Origin: an uncultured Clostridium sp.
Lineage (GTDB): Bacteria; Bacillota; Clostridia; Lachnospirales; Lachnospiraceae
Assembly (NCBI GenBank): GCA_900553925.1
Contig: USFH01000016.1
Location: forward strand, 1-21,665
Direction of reading: 5' to 3'
Length of the DNA stretch: 21,665 nucleotides
Shown here: positions 7,239-15,061 of the stretch, piece by piece
How positions within the stretch are numbered: the first letter of the stretch is position 1
Layout of the letters: each line of letters starts with the position of its first letter
Notes under the pieces: generated by a model
What the model was told of the DNA's origin: nothing
Seen by the model: the letters and a program-made list of their open reading frames with translations, nothing else
The model's database searches: none
Program-made: the position numbers and the translations under genes

Positions 7239-8090
7239 TCAGGGTTTTAATTTTTCATGTAGTAACACATCAAAACGATTATCAAAAAAAGCTTCCCGGC
7301 TGATGCCTGCGGTCACGGTCATATATGACGTATGTTCTTTCCTATAGGTCAGTCGTTCAAGCGTGATGGCGGGCATCATTGAAAACCGGTTGCTGATCGT
7401 GTGATACGGAAGTGGGAAAAAAGTAACAGCTTCCCGCTCATTCATTTGTATATATGCAAACTGTCCTGTCTGATGATATCGTTCGAGCTCATATTGTCCA
7501 TCCTGAGACATATATGGTTTTAGTGCGCGGTAGCTTAACAATATCGCCGGTTTCTCTGTATATGGATTGTAGAGATGATTCCCGGTATCGAGAAATGCAC
7601 TGGTACACAGTGATCCCGATGCAAATACCAGATCTACGTTGTATTCCATGGACGCACATTTCCTTCGGTCATACACCTTCCGCCCATATCTGCAGGCAGA
7701 CAGTGACACAAGACATGCTATATAAAAACGTGGATTGGAAAGAGTCCTTCCATCATATACACGAAACAGCAGCATAAGTCCTCCAAGCCATACACATACA
7801 GCAATTATTACGATTAAAACCGATAGGATAGATGATGTTTCCCTGTTTTTGTATGCAAAAAAATATGTCATAAAAAAGAAGCTCGTGGCATATACTATGT
7901 AATAAAGCATACCTGAATCTATCGTCAGCAGAAAAATACCGGTTGACAGGAACGCGGTAAGAACCGCTATAAGAAATGTCCGGCCGATTCTTATAGTATG
8001 ACCAAGTATCGTCTGTATCATCAGGAATAAAAACAAATTTAAAACAGCATGATACACAAACAATACATCGGCATAAACAATATAATGCAT
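7239..8090 (-). CDS. spoIIGA: sigma-E processing aspartic peptidase SpoIIGA
   Basis: This 283-residue membrane protease removes the pro-sequence of SigE when activated from the forespore side. The first half has five or so hydrophobic helices, starting with MHYIVYADVLFVYHAVLNLF; the second half is a cytoplasmic aspartic-protease domain with Asp168 in AFLDTGNHLYNP, the single catalytic motif of this family (it works as a dimer). The C-terminal GISREAFFDNRFDVLLHEKL is also family-like. ATG 8090 is selected over an upstream in-frame ATG at 8180: ggaggtg (8100-8094) sits at ideal distance, and the extra 30 residues would cover the promoter region. It is followed directly by its substrate gene sigE. 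Confidence 0.93.
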   Translation of the reverse strand: MHYIVYADVLFVYHAVLNLFLFLMIQTILGHTIRIGRTFLIAVLTAFLSTGIFLLTIDSGMLYYIVYATSFFFMTYFFAYKNRETSSILSVLIVIIAVCVWLGGLMLLFRVYDGRTLSNPRFYIACLVSLSACRYGRKVYDRRKCASMEYNVDLVFASGSLCTSAFLDTGNHLYNPYTEKPAILLSYRALKPYMSQDGQYELERYHQTGQFAYIQMNEREAVTFFPLPYHTISNRFSMMPAITLERLTYRKEHTSYMTVTAGISREAFFDNRFDVLLHEKLKP

Positions 8091-8117
8091 GTTCACCTCC
8101 TTTGATCGTTCTATGCC

Positions 8118-8216
8118 ATTATAAAAAACGCATGAAAAAAACGATGTCGCATTTCGTATTCTGACTTCGAATAATTCCAAGTCATTTCGACAGAAAAGAG
8201 ATTCTTATTTTCGACA
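8118..8216 (-). promoter_or_regulatory. spoIIGA-sigE promoter with Spo0A-box-like sites
   Basis: On the minus strand a perfect TATAAT lies at 8123-8118, with no good -35 box at normal distance. Upstream are two perfect Spo0A boxes, TGTCGAA at 8216-8210 and 8192-8186, both inside a repeated CTGTCGAAA, 24 nt apart. Weaker matches are ATTCGAA (8172-8166) and, in the opposite orientation, TGTCGCA (8145-8151). With a start near 8111 the perfect boxes lie around -105 and -80 and the weak ones near -58 and -37. A weak -35 plus Spo0A boxes is how the spoIIG promoter of Bacillus is built. The same boxes lie 27-57 nt upstream of the divergent protease gene and might affect it. Confidence 0.7.
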
Positions 8217-8242
8217 GTAAATAGCAGGAGTGTAGCAGTTAC

Positions 8243-9892
8243 ATGAATCTGAATCAACCGGATGTGCAGGAAAATATGAGAAAAATCAGTACCGGTCTTG
8301 CCTTGACTTTATCCGAAGAGCAGGCGAAAATCCATACTTATATCACAATCATTTTCCGCTTTCAAGGCGATTTTCAGTCAATTACAGATAGCATTGATAT
8401 CAAATCTGTGGAGCTGTTAAATGGTTTTGCCGTAGCAACAGCTTCACCGGATCAGATTCGACGGCTTTCGAAGCTGTCCCAGATTCTCTATATCGACCTG
8501 ACCCGCCAATTAGAATATGAGCAGGCAGTATCACCGTCTTCCCGCACACAGGCATGTTTTCCTGTTTTCGATCCTGCCGGAACGATTCTTAAGGGAGATG
8601 GCATACTCGTCGGAATCATCGATTCCGGTATTGATTTTTACCATCCCGCATTTCTCCGTGCGAACGGAGATTCCTCCATCATTACATACTGGGATCAAAA
8701 TAACAGCGGAACACCTCCGGAGCCATACGGATTCGGAAACGAACTTGGACATCATCAGATCAACTCGCTTATCCGGACAATGCGCAAACACTTACCCCCG
8801 GATCCGGACGGACACGGAACTGCCGTTACAAGCATCATAACTGCTTTAAGTCCGGACACGGATATCATAGGTGTTGCCGCACAGCCGGACACAGCTTCTT
8901 TTCTATGCGCCATTGACTACGCAGTCCGTTATGCACGCTCGGTCAGCAAGCCTCTCGTTCTCAACTTAAGCTATGGAAATAACTACGGTGCACATGATGG
9001 GAGCTCGCTTGTAGAACAGTATCTCGATCTGCTTCCGGCATCTGACAAAATCACAGTCGTAACCGGCACCGGAAATGAAGGTGGAAGCGGCAGACATGCC
9101 AACATAGATGCCCGTAAGAATAGAAAAATGCAGATTCTGGTAAGTCCCGGAATACAAATATTTAATCTACAGCTGTGGTCAGAATTCTCAACCCCTTACC
9201 GGTTTCACATCCTGTCTCCCTATGGTGCATTCTCCGAAGATATTGTATCGACATCCCACGGCAGCTTCCGTGCTTTCACATTATCCGGCACAGATATCCG
9301 GATACAGATCGGACTTCCATCTCCTTACAGTACAAAGCAGGAGATATTCCTTCAATTCGAAGGAGGCGATCGTCTGTCAGGAAACTGGGATTTTGTCTTT
9401 TACCCGGTTTTATCCTCAGACTTTCATATAGATGCCTGGCTTCCGGTCGCTGCATCCACAAGCAGCAGCCTTATGTTTGAATCACCGGATACTGAACTGA
9501 CTCTCACGATTCCATCCACAGCAGCAACCGTGATCACAGTTGGAGCATATGACAGCCGCAGGCAGACGATTGCGCCATTTTCCGGACAGGGAGCAGCAGC
9601 AATTCAAAAGCCTGATCTTGTAGCTCCGGGTGTCGATATACTTGTTGCAAATTCCGGTGGCGGATACCGGATTTTGAGCGGTACATCCTTTGCCGTACCT
9701 TTTGTTAGTGCCGCCTGTGCCAATCTGATGCAATGGGGGATTACTGACCAAAACGATCCTTTTCTGTTTGCATCCCGTCTGAAAGCTTATCTGCGAAGAG
9801 GTGCGATTCCACTCATCGGAACAGAAATTCCCAATCCACAGAGCGGATGGGGACGCCTGTGTGCAGACAACAGTCTGCCTACATCCGGATGA
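8243..9892 (+). CDS. subtilisin-like serine protease of the Csp (spore germination protease) type
   Basis: This 549-residue S8-family protease has an N-terminal prodomain-like part (about residues 1-100), no signal peptide, and an intact triad: Asp127 in IIDSGIDFYHP, His191 in DGHGTAV and Ser482 in SGTSFAVP. Between His and Ser the sequence is interrupted by a beta-rich block of about 150 residues (roughly 290-440), the jelly-roll insertion that marks Csp proteases of clostridia. In Clostridium perfringens and C. difficile, CspB cleaves pro-SleC during germination, whereas CspA and CspC are pseudoproteases; the complete triad here matches the active type. Lachnospiraceae often carry several such genes whose roles are untested, so germination is an inference, supported by the divergent spoIIGA-sigE. 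aggag (8226-8230) precedes ATG 8243. No clear own promoter was found. Confidence 0.85.
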   Translation: MNLNQPDVQENMRKISTGLALTLSEEQAKIHTYITIIFRFQGDFQSITDSIDIKSVELLNGFAVATASPDQIRRLSKLSQILYIDLTRQLEYEQAVSPSSRTQACFPVFDPAGTILKGDGILVGIIDSGIDFYHPAFLRANGDSSIITYWDQNNSGTPPEPYGFGNELGHHQINSLIRTMRKHLPPDPDGHGTAVTSIITALSPDTDIIGVAAQPDTASFLCAIDYAVRYARSVSKPLVLNLSYGNNYGAHDGSSLVEQYLDLLPASDKITVVTGTGNEGGSGRHANIDARKNRKMQILVSPGIQIFNLQLWSEFSTPYRFHILSPYGAFSEDIVSTSHGSFRAFTLSGTDIRIQIGLPSPYSTKQEIFLQFEGGDRLSGNWDFVFYPVLSSDFHIDAWLPVAASTSSSLMFESPDTELTLTIPSTAATVITVGAYDSRRQTIAPFSGQGAAAIQKPDLVAPGVDILVANSGGGYRILSGTSFAVPFVSAACANLMQWGITDQNDPFLFASRLKAYLRRGAIPLIGTEIPNPQSGWGRLCADNSLPTSG

Positions 9893-9926
9893 AGAAAAAC
9901 CAGAAGAAACTATTTTGTCCCATTTA

Positions 9927-9955
9927 TCGACGGATTCTTTTATCTGTGATATGAT
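9927..9955 (+). promoter_or_regulatory. extended -10 promoter of the GTPase-NYN gene
   Basis: TGaTATGAT at 9947-9955 is an extended -10 element; TCGACG at 9927-9932, 17 nt before it, is a weak -35 box. The start would be about 9962, giving a leader of some 25 nt. Confidence 0.55.
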
Positions 9956-9987
9956 AGACTTACATTGAGACAAAAGGGGTTTTTGAT

Positions 9988-12558
9988 TTGAAATATATTA
10001 CACTTGGATTAGTGGCACATGTCGATGCAGGAAAAACAACACTTTCCGAAGAGCTTCTGTACGAATCCGGAGTCAGGAAAGTTCTCGGACGCGTGGATAA
10101 CGGTGACACAATGCTTGATAACAATGAAATGGAACGGAATCGTGGTATCACGATTTTTTCAAAACAGGCTGTGATAGCAGATGCCTCCGATTCGATTACG
10201 ATTCTTGACACACCCGGACACGTTGATTTTGCAGCAGAAATGGAACGGACATTACAGGTACTTGATTATGCGGTGCTTGTAATCAGTGCTTCCGACGGTA
10301 TCCAGGCACATACAAGGACGCTCTGGCGTTTATTACGTGACTATAACATACCGGTGTTTGTATTTGTCAATAAGATGGACCAGCCGGATAACGACCAGTC
10401 TAAACTGCTGGAAGAACTGACAGAGCTGTCGGAGGATATGATCGCATTTACCGATTATCAGGCAGGTATGGTTATAACAGATCCCGATATGTATGAAAAT
10501 ATTGCAGTTGCCTCAGGAGATGAGACAATTCTTGATTATTATTTTGAGCATCAGTCCATACCGCAGGATACTATTTGCGAATTGATACACAAACGGAAGA
10601 TATTCCCTTGCTATTTCGGCAGTGCACTCAAAGGGCAGGGCGTCAGTGAGCTGTTGAATGGCCTGAAGCGCTACACACTTGACCTTTATACAGACAGACA
10701 GGAATTGCCTTTTGGGGCACGTGTCTACAAGATTACAAGAGATGACAAGGGAAACCGCCTTACCCACATCAAGATCATGCAGGGGACGCTCGGAATAAGA
10801 GAAATGATCGGTGATGAAAAAGTCACGCAGATCCGATGCTATAACGGAGAAACCTACGAGACACCGTCTGTTGTTTACGCCGGTCAGACGTGTACGGTTA
10901 CCGGATCAGACACAACAAAGGCAGGAGATGGGCTCGGTGATTGCGAACAGAATAAAATGACATGTATGGAACCGGTCATCACCTATGATCTGCAGTTTGA
11001 GCCGGGAATCAGTGCAAGACTCATGTATGCAAAAATCAAAGATTTAGATGAGGAACTTCCAGAACTGCATCTCATGTGGCAGGAGCAATCCGAGACGATC
11101 CAGATCATGCTGATGGGACCGGTACAGATTGAAATATTAACGGAACTGATCAAGCAGCGATGTGGTGTCGTTCCTATATTTGATAGCGGACAGATATTGT
11201 ACAAGGAAACAATCGCGGATTCCGTCATCGGAGTTGGACATTTTGAACCACTGCGTCATTACGCAGAAGCGCACATCCTGATTGAACCGGCAGAGCGGGG
11301 AAGCGGCGTTGACGCAGCCCTAGACTGCAGTGAAGATGTGCTGTCAAAAAACTGGCAGCGCCTGATCTACACACATCTTCTGGAACGCACGCATCGTGGA
11401 ACGAAGATCGGAGCACCGCTTACAGACGTACATTTTACAGTGATAAATGGTCGTGCCCACAATAAACACACAGAAGGTGGGGATTTCCGACAGGCAACCT
11501 ACCGGGCCGTCCGCCAGGGACTCATGGAGGCCGGAACGATCATACTCGAACCGGAATATGATTTCACACTAACGGTACCGGTATCCATGATCGGACGAGC
11601 TATGACAGATTTAGAATCCATGTATGCTGTCATGGAGCCACCGGTACAGACAGAAGATACTGCAGTCATCCAAGGACACGGTCCGGTCGCCACATTACGT
11701 GATTATCAGCTGCATGTCCGCCGTTTCACACGCGGTCTTGGTGATTTCTCCGTCAGTTTCCGTGGTTATATGCCATGTCACAACGAAGAAGAAGTAATCG
11801 CCGGGATGCATTACGATCCGGAAGCGGATCTCAAAAATCCAACATCCTCTGTGTTTTGCGCACATGGATCCGGATTTGTTGTTCCGTGGGATCAGGTAAA
11901 AGCCTATATGCATGTGCAGGATACCATTACATCCGGCACGGATATTCCGGTCTGCGAAGTAAAAAGCAGGGAGAATTTCGATTATACAATCGGCCTCGAT
12001 GAAATAAATGTAATTCTGTCCGGTCAGACAGCGAACCAGAATGCGAAGAAGCAGACATACAAAAAGAAGCTTGCCGCACATACTGATTCCTATATATCCC
12101 ATACATCCGGTGTCATAGCTCCGCCAAAAGAGAAGCTGCTTATTGTGGATGGATACAATGTGATTTTTGCATGGGAGAGTCTGAACGAGCTTGCGAAGAC
12201 GAATCTTGACGCTGCCAAAGACCTGCTGATTTCTATATTATCCAATTATCAGGGTATTACCGGTATCCAGACACTGCTTGTATTCGACGGTTATAAAGTA
12301 AAAGGAAACCACGGAAGCCAGAGTGAACAGGAAGGCATCCAGATTGTGCATACGAAGGAAAATCAGACTGCTGATCAGTTCATCGAAAGCTATACACACG
12401 AAAATAACAGATGTTATGACATGACGGTTGTAACTTCGGACGGACTGATCCAGACCATTACCCGCGGAGCCGGATGTCATATTCTATCCTCCCGTGAATT
12501 ATATACCAGGATTGAGCAATCTGTCATGGAACTACGGGAAACTTATAACATTCAATAA
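9988..12558 (+). CDS. TetM/EF-G-like translational GTPase fused to a Rae1 (YacP)-like NYN endonuclease domain
   Basis: The first 650 residues form a translational GTPase of the TetM/TetO branch. The P-loop is AHVDAGKT (10-17), followed by RGITI, DTPGHVDF (Asp74-His78 region) and NKMD (128-131), then domains II-V, including an EF-G-like domain IV with PVSMIGRAMTDLESM. TetM-type proteins are about 640 residues; this one has 856. After a linker of about 50 residues comes a NYN/PIN domain (715-856) resembling Rae1, the ribosomal A-site mRNA endonuclease of Bacillus. It has LLIVDGYN (Asp721), LLVFDGYK (Asp767), TKENQTADQF (Asp796) and VVTSDGL (Asp818), so the acidic residues expected for catalysis are present. 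The domain IV loop that in TetM displaces tetracycline is replaced (residues 487-500). I infer a ribosome-binding GTPase that brings a nuclease to the ribosome; tetracycline resistance is not supported. TTG 9988 is the start, 8 nt after aaaagggg. Confidence 0.88.
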   Translation: MKYITLGLVAHVDAGKTTLSEELLYESGVRKVLGRVDNGDTMLDNNEMERNRGITIFSKQAVIADASDSITILDTPGHVDFAAEMERTLQVLDYAVLVISASDGIQAHTRTLWRLLRDYNIPVFVFVNKMDQPDNDQSKLLEELTELSEDMIAFTDYQAGMVITDPDMYENIAVASGDETILDYYFEHQSIPQDTICELIHKRKIFPCYFGSALKGQGVSELLNGLKRYTLDLYTDRQELPFGARVYKITRDDKGNRLTHIKIMQGTLGIREMIGDEKVTQIRCYNGETYETPSVVYAGQTCTVTGSDTTKAGDGLGDCEQNKMTCMEPVITYDLQFEPGISARLMYAKIKDLDEELPELHLMWQEQSETIQIMLMGPVQIEILTELIKQRCGVVPIFDSGQILYKETIADSVIGVGHFEPLRHYAEAHILIEPAERGSGVDAALDCSEDVLSKNWQRLIYTHLLERTHRGTKIGAPLTDVHFTVINGRAHNKHTEGGDFRQATYRAVRQGLMEAGTIILEPEYDFTLTVPVSMIGRAMTDLESMYAVMEPPVQTEDTAVIQGHGPVATLRDYQLHVRRFTRGLGDFSVSFRGYMPCHNEEEVIAGMHYDPEADLKNPTSSVFCAHGSGFVVPWDQVKAYMHVQDTITSGTDIPVCEVKSRENFDYTIGLDEINVILSGQTANQNAKKQTYKKKLAAHTDSYISHTSGVIAPPKEKLLIVDGYNVIFAWESLNELAKTNLDAAKDLLISILSNYQGITGIQTLLVFDGYKVKGNHGSQSEQEGIQIVHTKENQTADQFIESYTHENNRCYDMTVVTSDGLIQTITRGAGCHILSSRELYTRIEQSVMELRETYNIQ

Positions 12559-12563
12559 TTAAG

Positions 12564-12622
12564 AATACACCTGTAAATACTTGCCAGAGCGCACGAATTT
12601 ATGGGTGTATTTATTTGTATTT
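12564..12622 (+). terminator. possible weak terminator with overlapping inverted repeats
   Basis: AATACACC (12564-12571) can pair with GGTGTATT (12604-12611) across a loop of 32 nt, followed by a T-rich stretch. A second pair, GTAAATAC (12573-12580) and GTATTTAC (12617-12624), crosses the first. The long loop makes termination doubtful, and the region also overlaps the thiC promoter. Confidence 0.35.
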
Positions 12623-12643
12623 ACCGATAAAATATGTTATACT
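12615..12643 (+). promoter_or_regulatory. sigma-A-type promoter of thiC
   Basis: TTGTAT (12615-12620) and TATACT (12638-12643) are 17 nt apart. The transcript would begin near 12650, leaving about 45 nt before ATG 12695. That is too short for a TPP riboswitch, and no such motif is seen upstream either. Confidence 0.7.
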
Positions 12644-12694
12644 TTTTACAATTATGACTAGAATAGATGTGAAACGACATAACAGGAGGTTAAA

Positions 12695-13999
12695 ATGAAC
12701 GAATATACAACACAGATGGACGCTGCCAGAAAAGGCATTATAACCCCTCAGCTCGCATGTGTTGCGGAAAAGGAACGTATGACTACCGACGAACTTTTAC
12801 CACTCGTTGCTTCCGGAAAGGTTGTTATTCCGGCAAACAAAGCACACGCATGTCTTGATCCGGAAGGAATCGGCTCTATGCTTCGCACAAAGATCAATGT
12901 CAATCTTGGTATCTCCAAAGATTGCAAGGACTATGACATTGAGATGAAGAAGGTTATGGAGGCTGTAGATCTCGGAGCACATGCCATTATGGATCTTTCT
13001 TCACACGGAAACACGGAACCATTCCGTAAGAAGCTGGTCAACGAATGTCCGGTCATGGTCGGAACTGTTCCTATCTACGATTCTGTAATTCATTATCAGC
13101 GTGATCTTGCCACACTGACAGCGAAGGATTTTATCGATGTTGTCCGGCTTCACGCAGAAAACGGTGTTGATTTTGTTACGCTTCATTGCGGAATCACAAG
13201 AAAAACCATCGAACAGATCAAGAAACACAAACGTAAGATGAACATTGTCTCCCGAGGTGGTTCCCTTGTATTTGCCTGGATGACGATGACCGGCGAGGAG
13301 AATCCGTTCTACGAATACTATGATGAGATTTTGGATATATGTGCAAAACACGATGTGACAGTATCTCTGGGAGACGCCTGCCGTCCAGGATGTCTCGCTG
13401 ACGCAACCGATGTGTGTCAGATTGAAGAACTTGTTCGGCTCGGTGAACTTACCAAGCGTGCATGGGAAAAGAATGTACAGGTTATGGTGGAAGGTCCGGG
13501 ACATGTGCCGATGGATCAGATTACAGCCAATATGAAGGTCCAGCAGACGATCTGTATGGGAGCTCCATTCTATGTACTAGGTCCTCTGGTAACCGATATT
13601 GCACCGGGATACGACCATATTACTGCAGCAATCGGTGGTGCGATCGCCGCACAGGCAGGTGCCGCTTTCTTATGCTATGTAACACCTGCAGAGCATCTGG
13701 CATTGCCAAATGTGGATGATGTCAAGCAGGGAATCATCGCGTCAAAGATTGCCGCACATGCAGCTGATATAGCCAAGGGTGTGCGGGGTGCGCGTGACAT
13801 AGATGATAAAATGGCCGATGCGCGCCGCGTATTAGATTGGGATAAGCAATGGGAGTGTGCTATGGATCCGGAAACAGCAAAAGCAATCCGTGCAGACAGA
13901 AGCCCGGAACACGAAGATACGTGTTCAATGTGCGGAAAGTTCTGCGCTGTCCGAAGCATGAATAAAGCATTAGCAGGAGAATATATCGACATTCTGTAA
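12695..13999 (+). CDS. thiC: phosphomethylpyrimidine synthase ThiC
   Basis: This 434-residue radical SAM enzyme converts aminoimidazole ribotide to the hydroxymethylpyrimidine phosphate of thiamine. Length is that of the short form common in anaerobes, lacking the N-terminal extension of proteobacterial ThiC. The C-terminal CSMCGKFC is the ThiC-type CX2CX4C motif that binds the 4Fe-4S cluster. Also typical are MDLSSHGN, TLHCGI, SRGGS, SLGDACRPGC, VEGPGHVP and GPLVTDIAPGYDHI. aggagg (12684-12689) precedes ATG. No other thiamine gene lies nearby and no TPP riboswitch precedes it, which is unusual. The related 5-hydroxybenzimidazole synthase (BzaF) uses the same substrate and is hard to exclude by eye, but no cobalamin genes are present. 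An M15-like gene follows 15 nt later and is probably cotranscribed. Confidence 0.93.
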   Translation: MNEYTTQMDAARKGIITPQLACVAEKERMTTDELLPLVASGKVVIPANKAHACLDPEGIGSMLRTKINVNLGISKDCKDYDIEMKKVMEAVDLGAHAIMDLSSHGNTEPFRKKLVNECPVMVGTVPIYDSVIHYQRDLATLTAKDFIDVVRLHAENGVDFVTLHCGITRKTIEQIKKHKRKMNIVSRGGSLVFAWMTMTGEENPFYEYYDEILDICAKHDVTVSLGDACRPGCLADATDVCQIEELVRLGELTKRAWEKNVQVMVEGPGHVPMDQITANMKVQQTICMGAPFYVLGPLVTDIAPGYDHITAAIGGAIAAQAGAAFLCYVTPAEHLALPNVDDVKQGIIASKIAAHAADIAKGVRGARDIDDKMADARRVLDWDKQWECAMDPETAKAIRADRSPEHEDTCSMCGKFCAVRSMNKALAGEYIDIL

Positions 14000-14014
14000 T
14001 TATGGGAGGTTACT

Positions 14015-15046
14015 ATGGATAAGGGTCAGTTTTGGGATAATTTCAAAAAATACGCAGGCATTTTTTTCCAGGGGGTTGGAATGGTATTTGCATACATTTT
14101 CCATTATCTTGGTGTGTTTGGTGTATTTGTATACAAAAAAGCAAAAATTCTATTTAAGAAGCTTCGCAGATTTACGCGGAAACTGATACGTAAGATAAAA
14201 AAACATCTTGCAGCAGGTGATCCACGTCCGCTGATATACACGCTTCTCGTAATCGTACTTGTGATTGTACTATTTTGCCTTCTTATCCATGGGATATCAA
14301 GCGGAAAGAAAGAGAAAAAGACTGCTACGACAACGGAAGCCGCTACCACGGAAGCTACCACGGAAGCAGTTGACCCACAACAGGAATTACGGAATCAGGC
14401 TGCTATTATATACCAGAATAATCCGGATTATCTGATGCTTGTCAACGAGACCAATCCGATTACCGCCGGCTATACATTTGAGCAGCATACATTGAACAGC
14501 GGATATATCGTGGATGAGCGCATCTACAACGATCTGCTTCAGATGCTTGAGGCTTGTAACGCCGCAGGAAATGAATATACGATCAAAGGTGGTTATATCA
14601 GCGCAGACACAGAAGGAAGCGGAGAATACGCTACCGGACTTGCCTTCGATGTAACGGCGCATGATGTTGCATCCTTAGATGCCACAACAGTTGCGACACT
14701 GCCAACCAATCAATGGTTGATGCAGAACTGTTCAACCTTTGGTTTTGTCCTTCGATATCCGGAGGGCAAAGAAAGTATAACCGGTCATAATTACGAGCCA
14801 TGGCATTTCCGTTATGTAGGCAGAGATGCAGCTGTATTTATGACAACGAACAACCTGACACTCGAAGAGTTTTATTCGCTTGTAAATGGCGGTTCTGTAC
14901 CTACGACACCGACAGATTCCGATACACCGGCTGCCGATCCGAATGCCGGTGCCATCGACCCGGCTGCAACTACAGAAGATCCGGCCGGCACAACAACAGA
15001 AGCTCCGGCGACTGAGCAGGAGAATCCGCTTGACATTTTTAATTAG
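14015..15046 (+). CDS. membrane-anchored M15/VanY-like protein with a degenerate active site
   Basis: The 343-residue protein has a hydrophobic N-terminal helix (about 13-40), a very basic stretch (41-66), a clear membrane helix (about 72-92), a Thr/Glu-rich linker and a D,D-/L,D-carboxypeptidase-like domain (about 120-290), then a Thr/Pro/Ala-rich tail ending NPLDIFN. The fold is recognised by TGLAFDV, FGFVLRYPEGKE, ITGHNYEPWHFRYVG and LTLEEFYS. Active M15B enzymes have SGYRS and SxHxxGLAxD. Here the Arg is Ile195 (GGYISAD), the zinc-ligand His is Tyr205 (GEYATGLAFD), and the 25-30 residues normally between these motifs are missing. Asp212, Glu261 and His264 remain. It may bind peptidoglycan without cutting it; this is inference. 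ggagg precedes ATG 14015, and the gene is 15 nt from thiC, though no functional link is obvious. Confidence 0.85.
   Translation: MDKGQFWDNFKKYAGIFFQGVGMVFAYIFHYLGVFGVFVYKKAKILFKKLRRFTRKLIRKIKKHLAAGDPRPLIYTLLVIVLVIVLFCLLIHGISSGKKEKKTATTTEAATTEATTEAVDPQQELRNQAAIIYQNNPDYLMLVNETNPITAGYTFEQHTLNSGYIVDERIYNDLLQMLEACNAAGNEYTIKGGYISADTEGSGEYATGLAFDVTAHDVASLDATTVATLPTNQWLMQNCSTFGFVLRYPEGKESITGHNYEPWHFRYVGRDAAVFMTTNNLTLEEFYSLVNGGSVPTTPTDSDTPAADPNAGAIDPAATTEDPAGTTTEAPATEQENPLDIFN
14342..14365 (+). repeat. tandem 12-bp repeat in the Thr-rich linker
   Basis: GCTACCACGGAA occurs twice without a gap and codes for repeated Ala-Thr-Thr-Glu in the linker of the M15-like protein; a decayed third copy precedes it. 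Such low-complexity linkers vary in length between strains. Confidence 0.8.
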
Positions 15047-15061
15047 AAGATTCACATAAGA

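Noticed and set aside
8091..8180. ATG 8180 as spoIIGA start
   Set aside because: The added residues are not SpoIIGA-like, and the region holds the TATAAT and the ribosome binding site of ATG 8090.
9988..12558. Acquired tetracycline-resistance gene
   Set aside because: Overall similarity to TetM is real, but the key domain IV loop is different, a NYN domain is added, base composition matches the neighbours, and no mobile element is nearby.
14880..15046. C-terminal sortase sorting signal in the M15-like protein
   Set aside because: The tail is Thr/Pro/Ala-rich but has no sorting motif followed by a hydrophobic segment and basic end; it stops at NPLDIFN.
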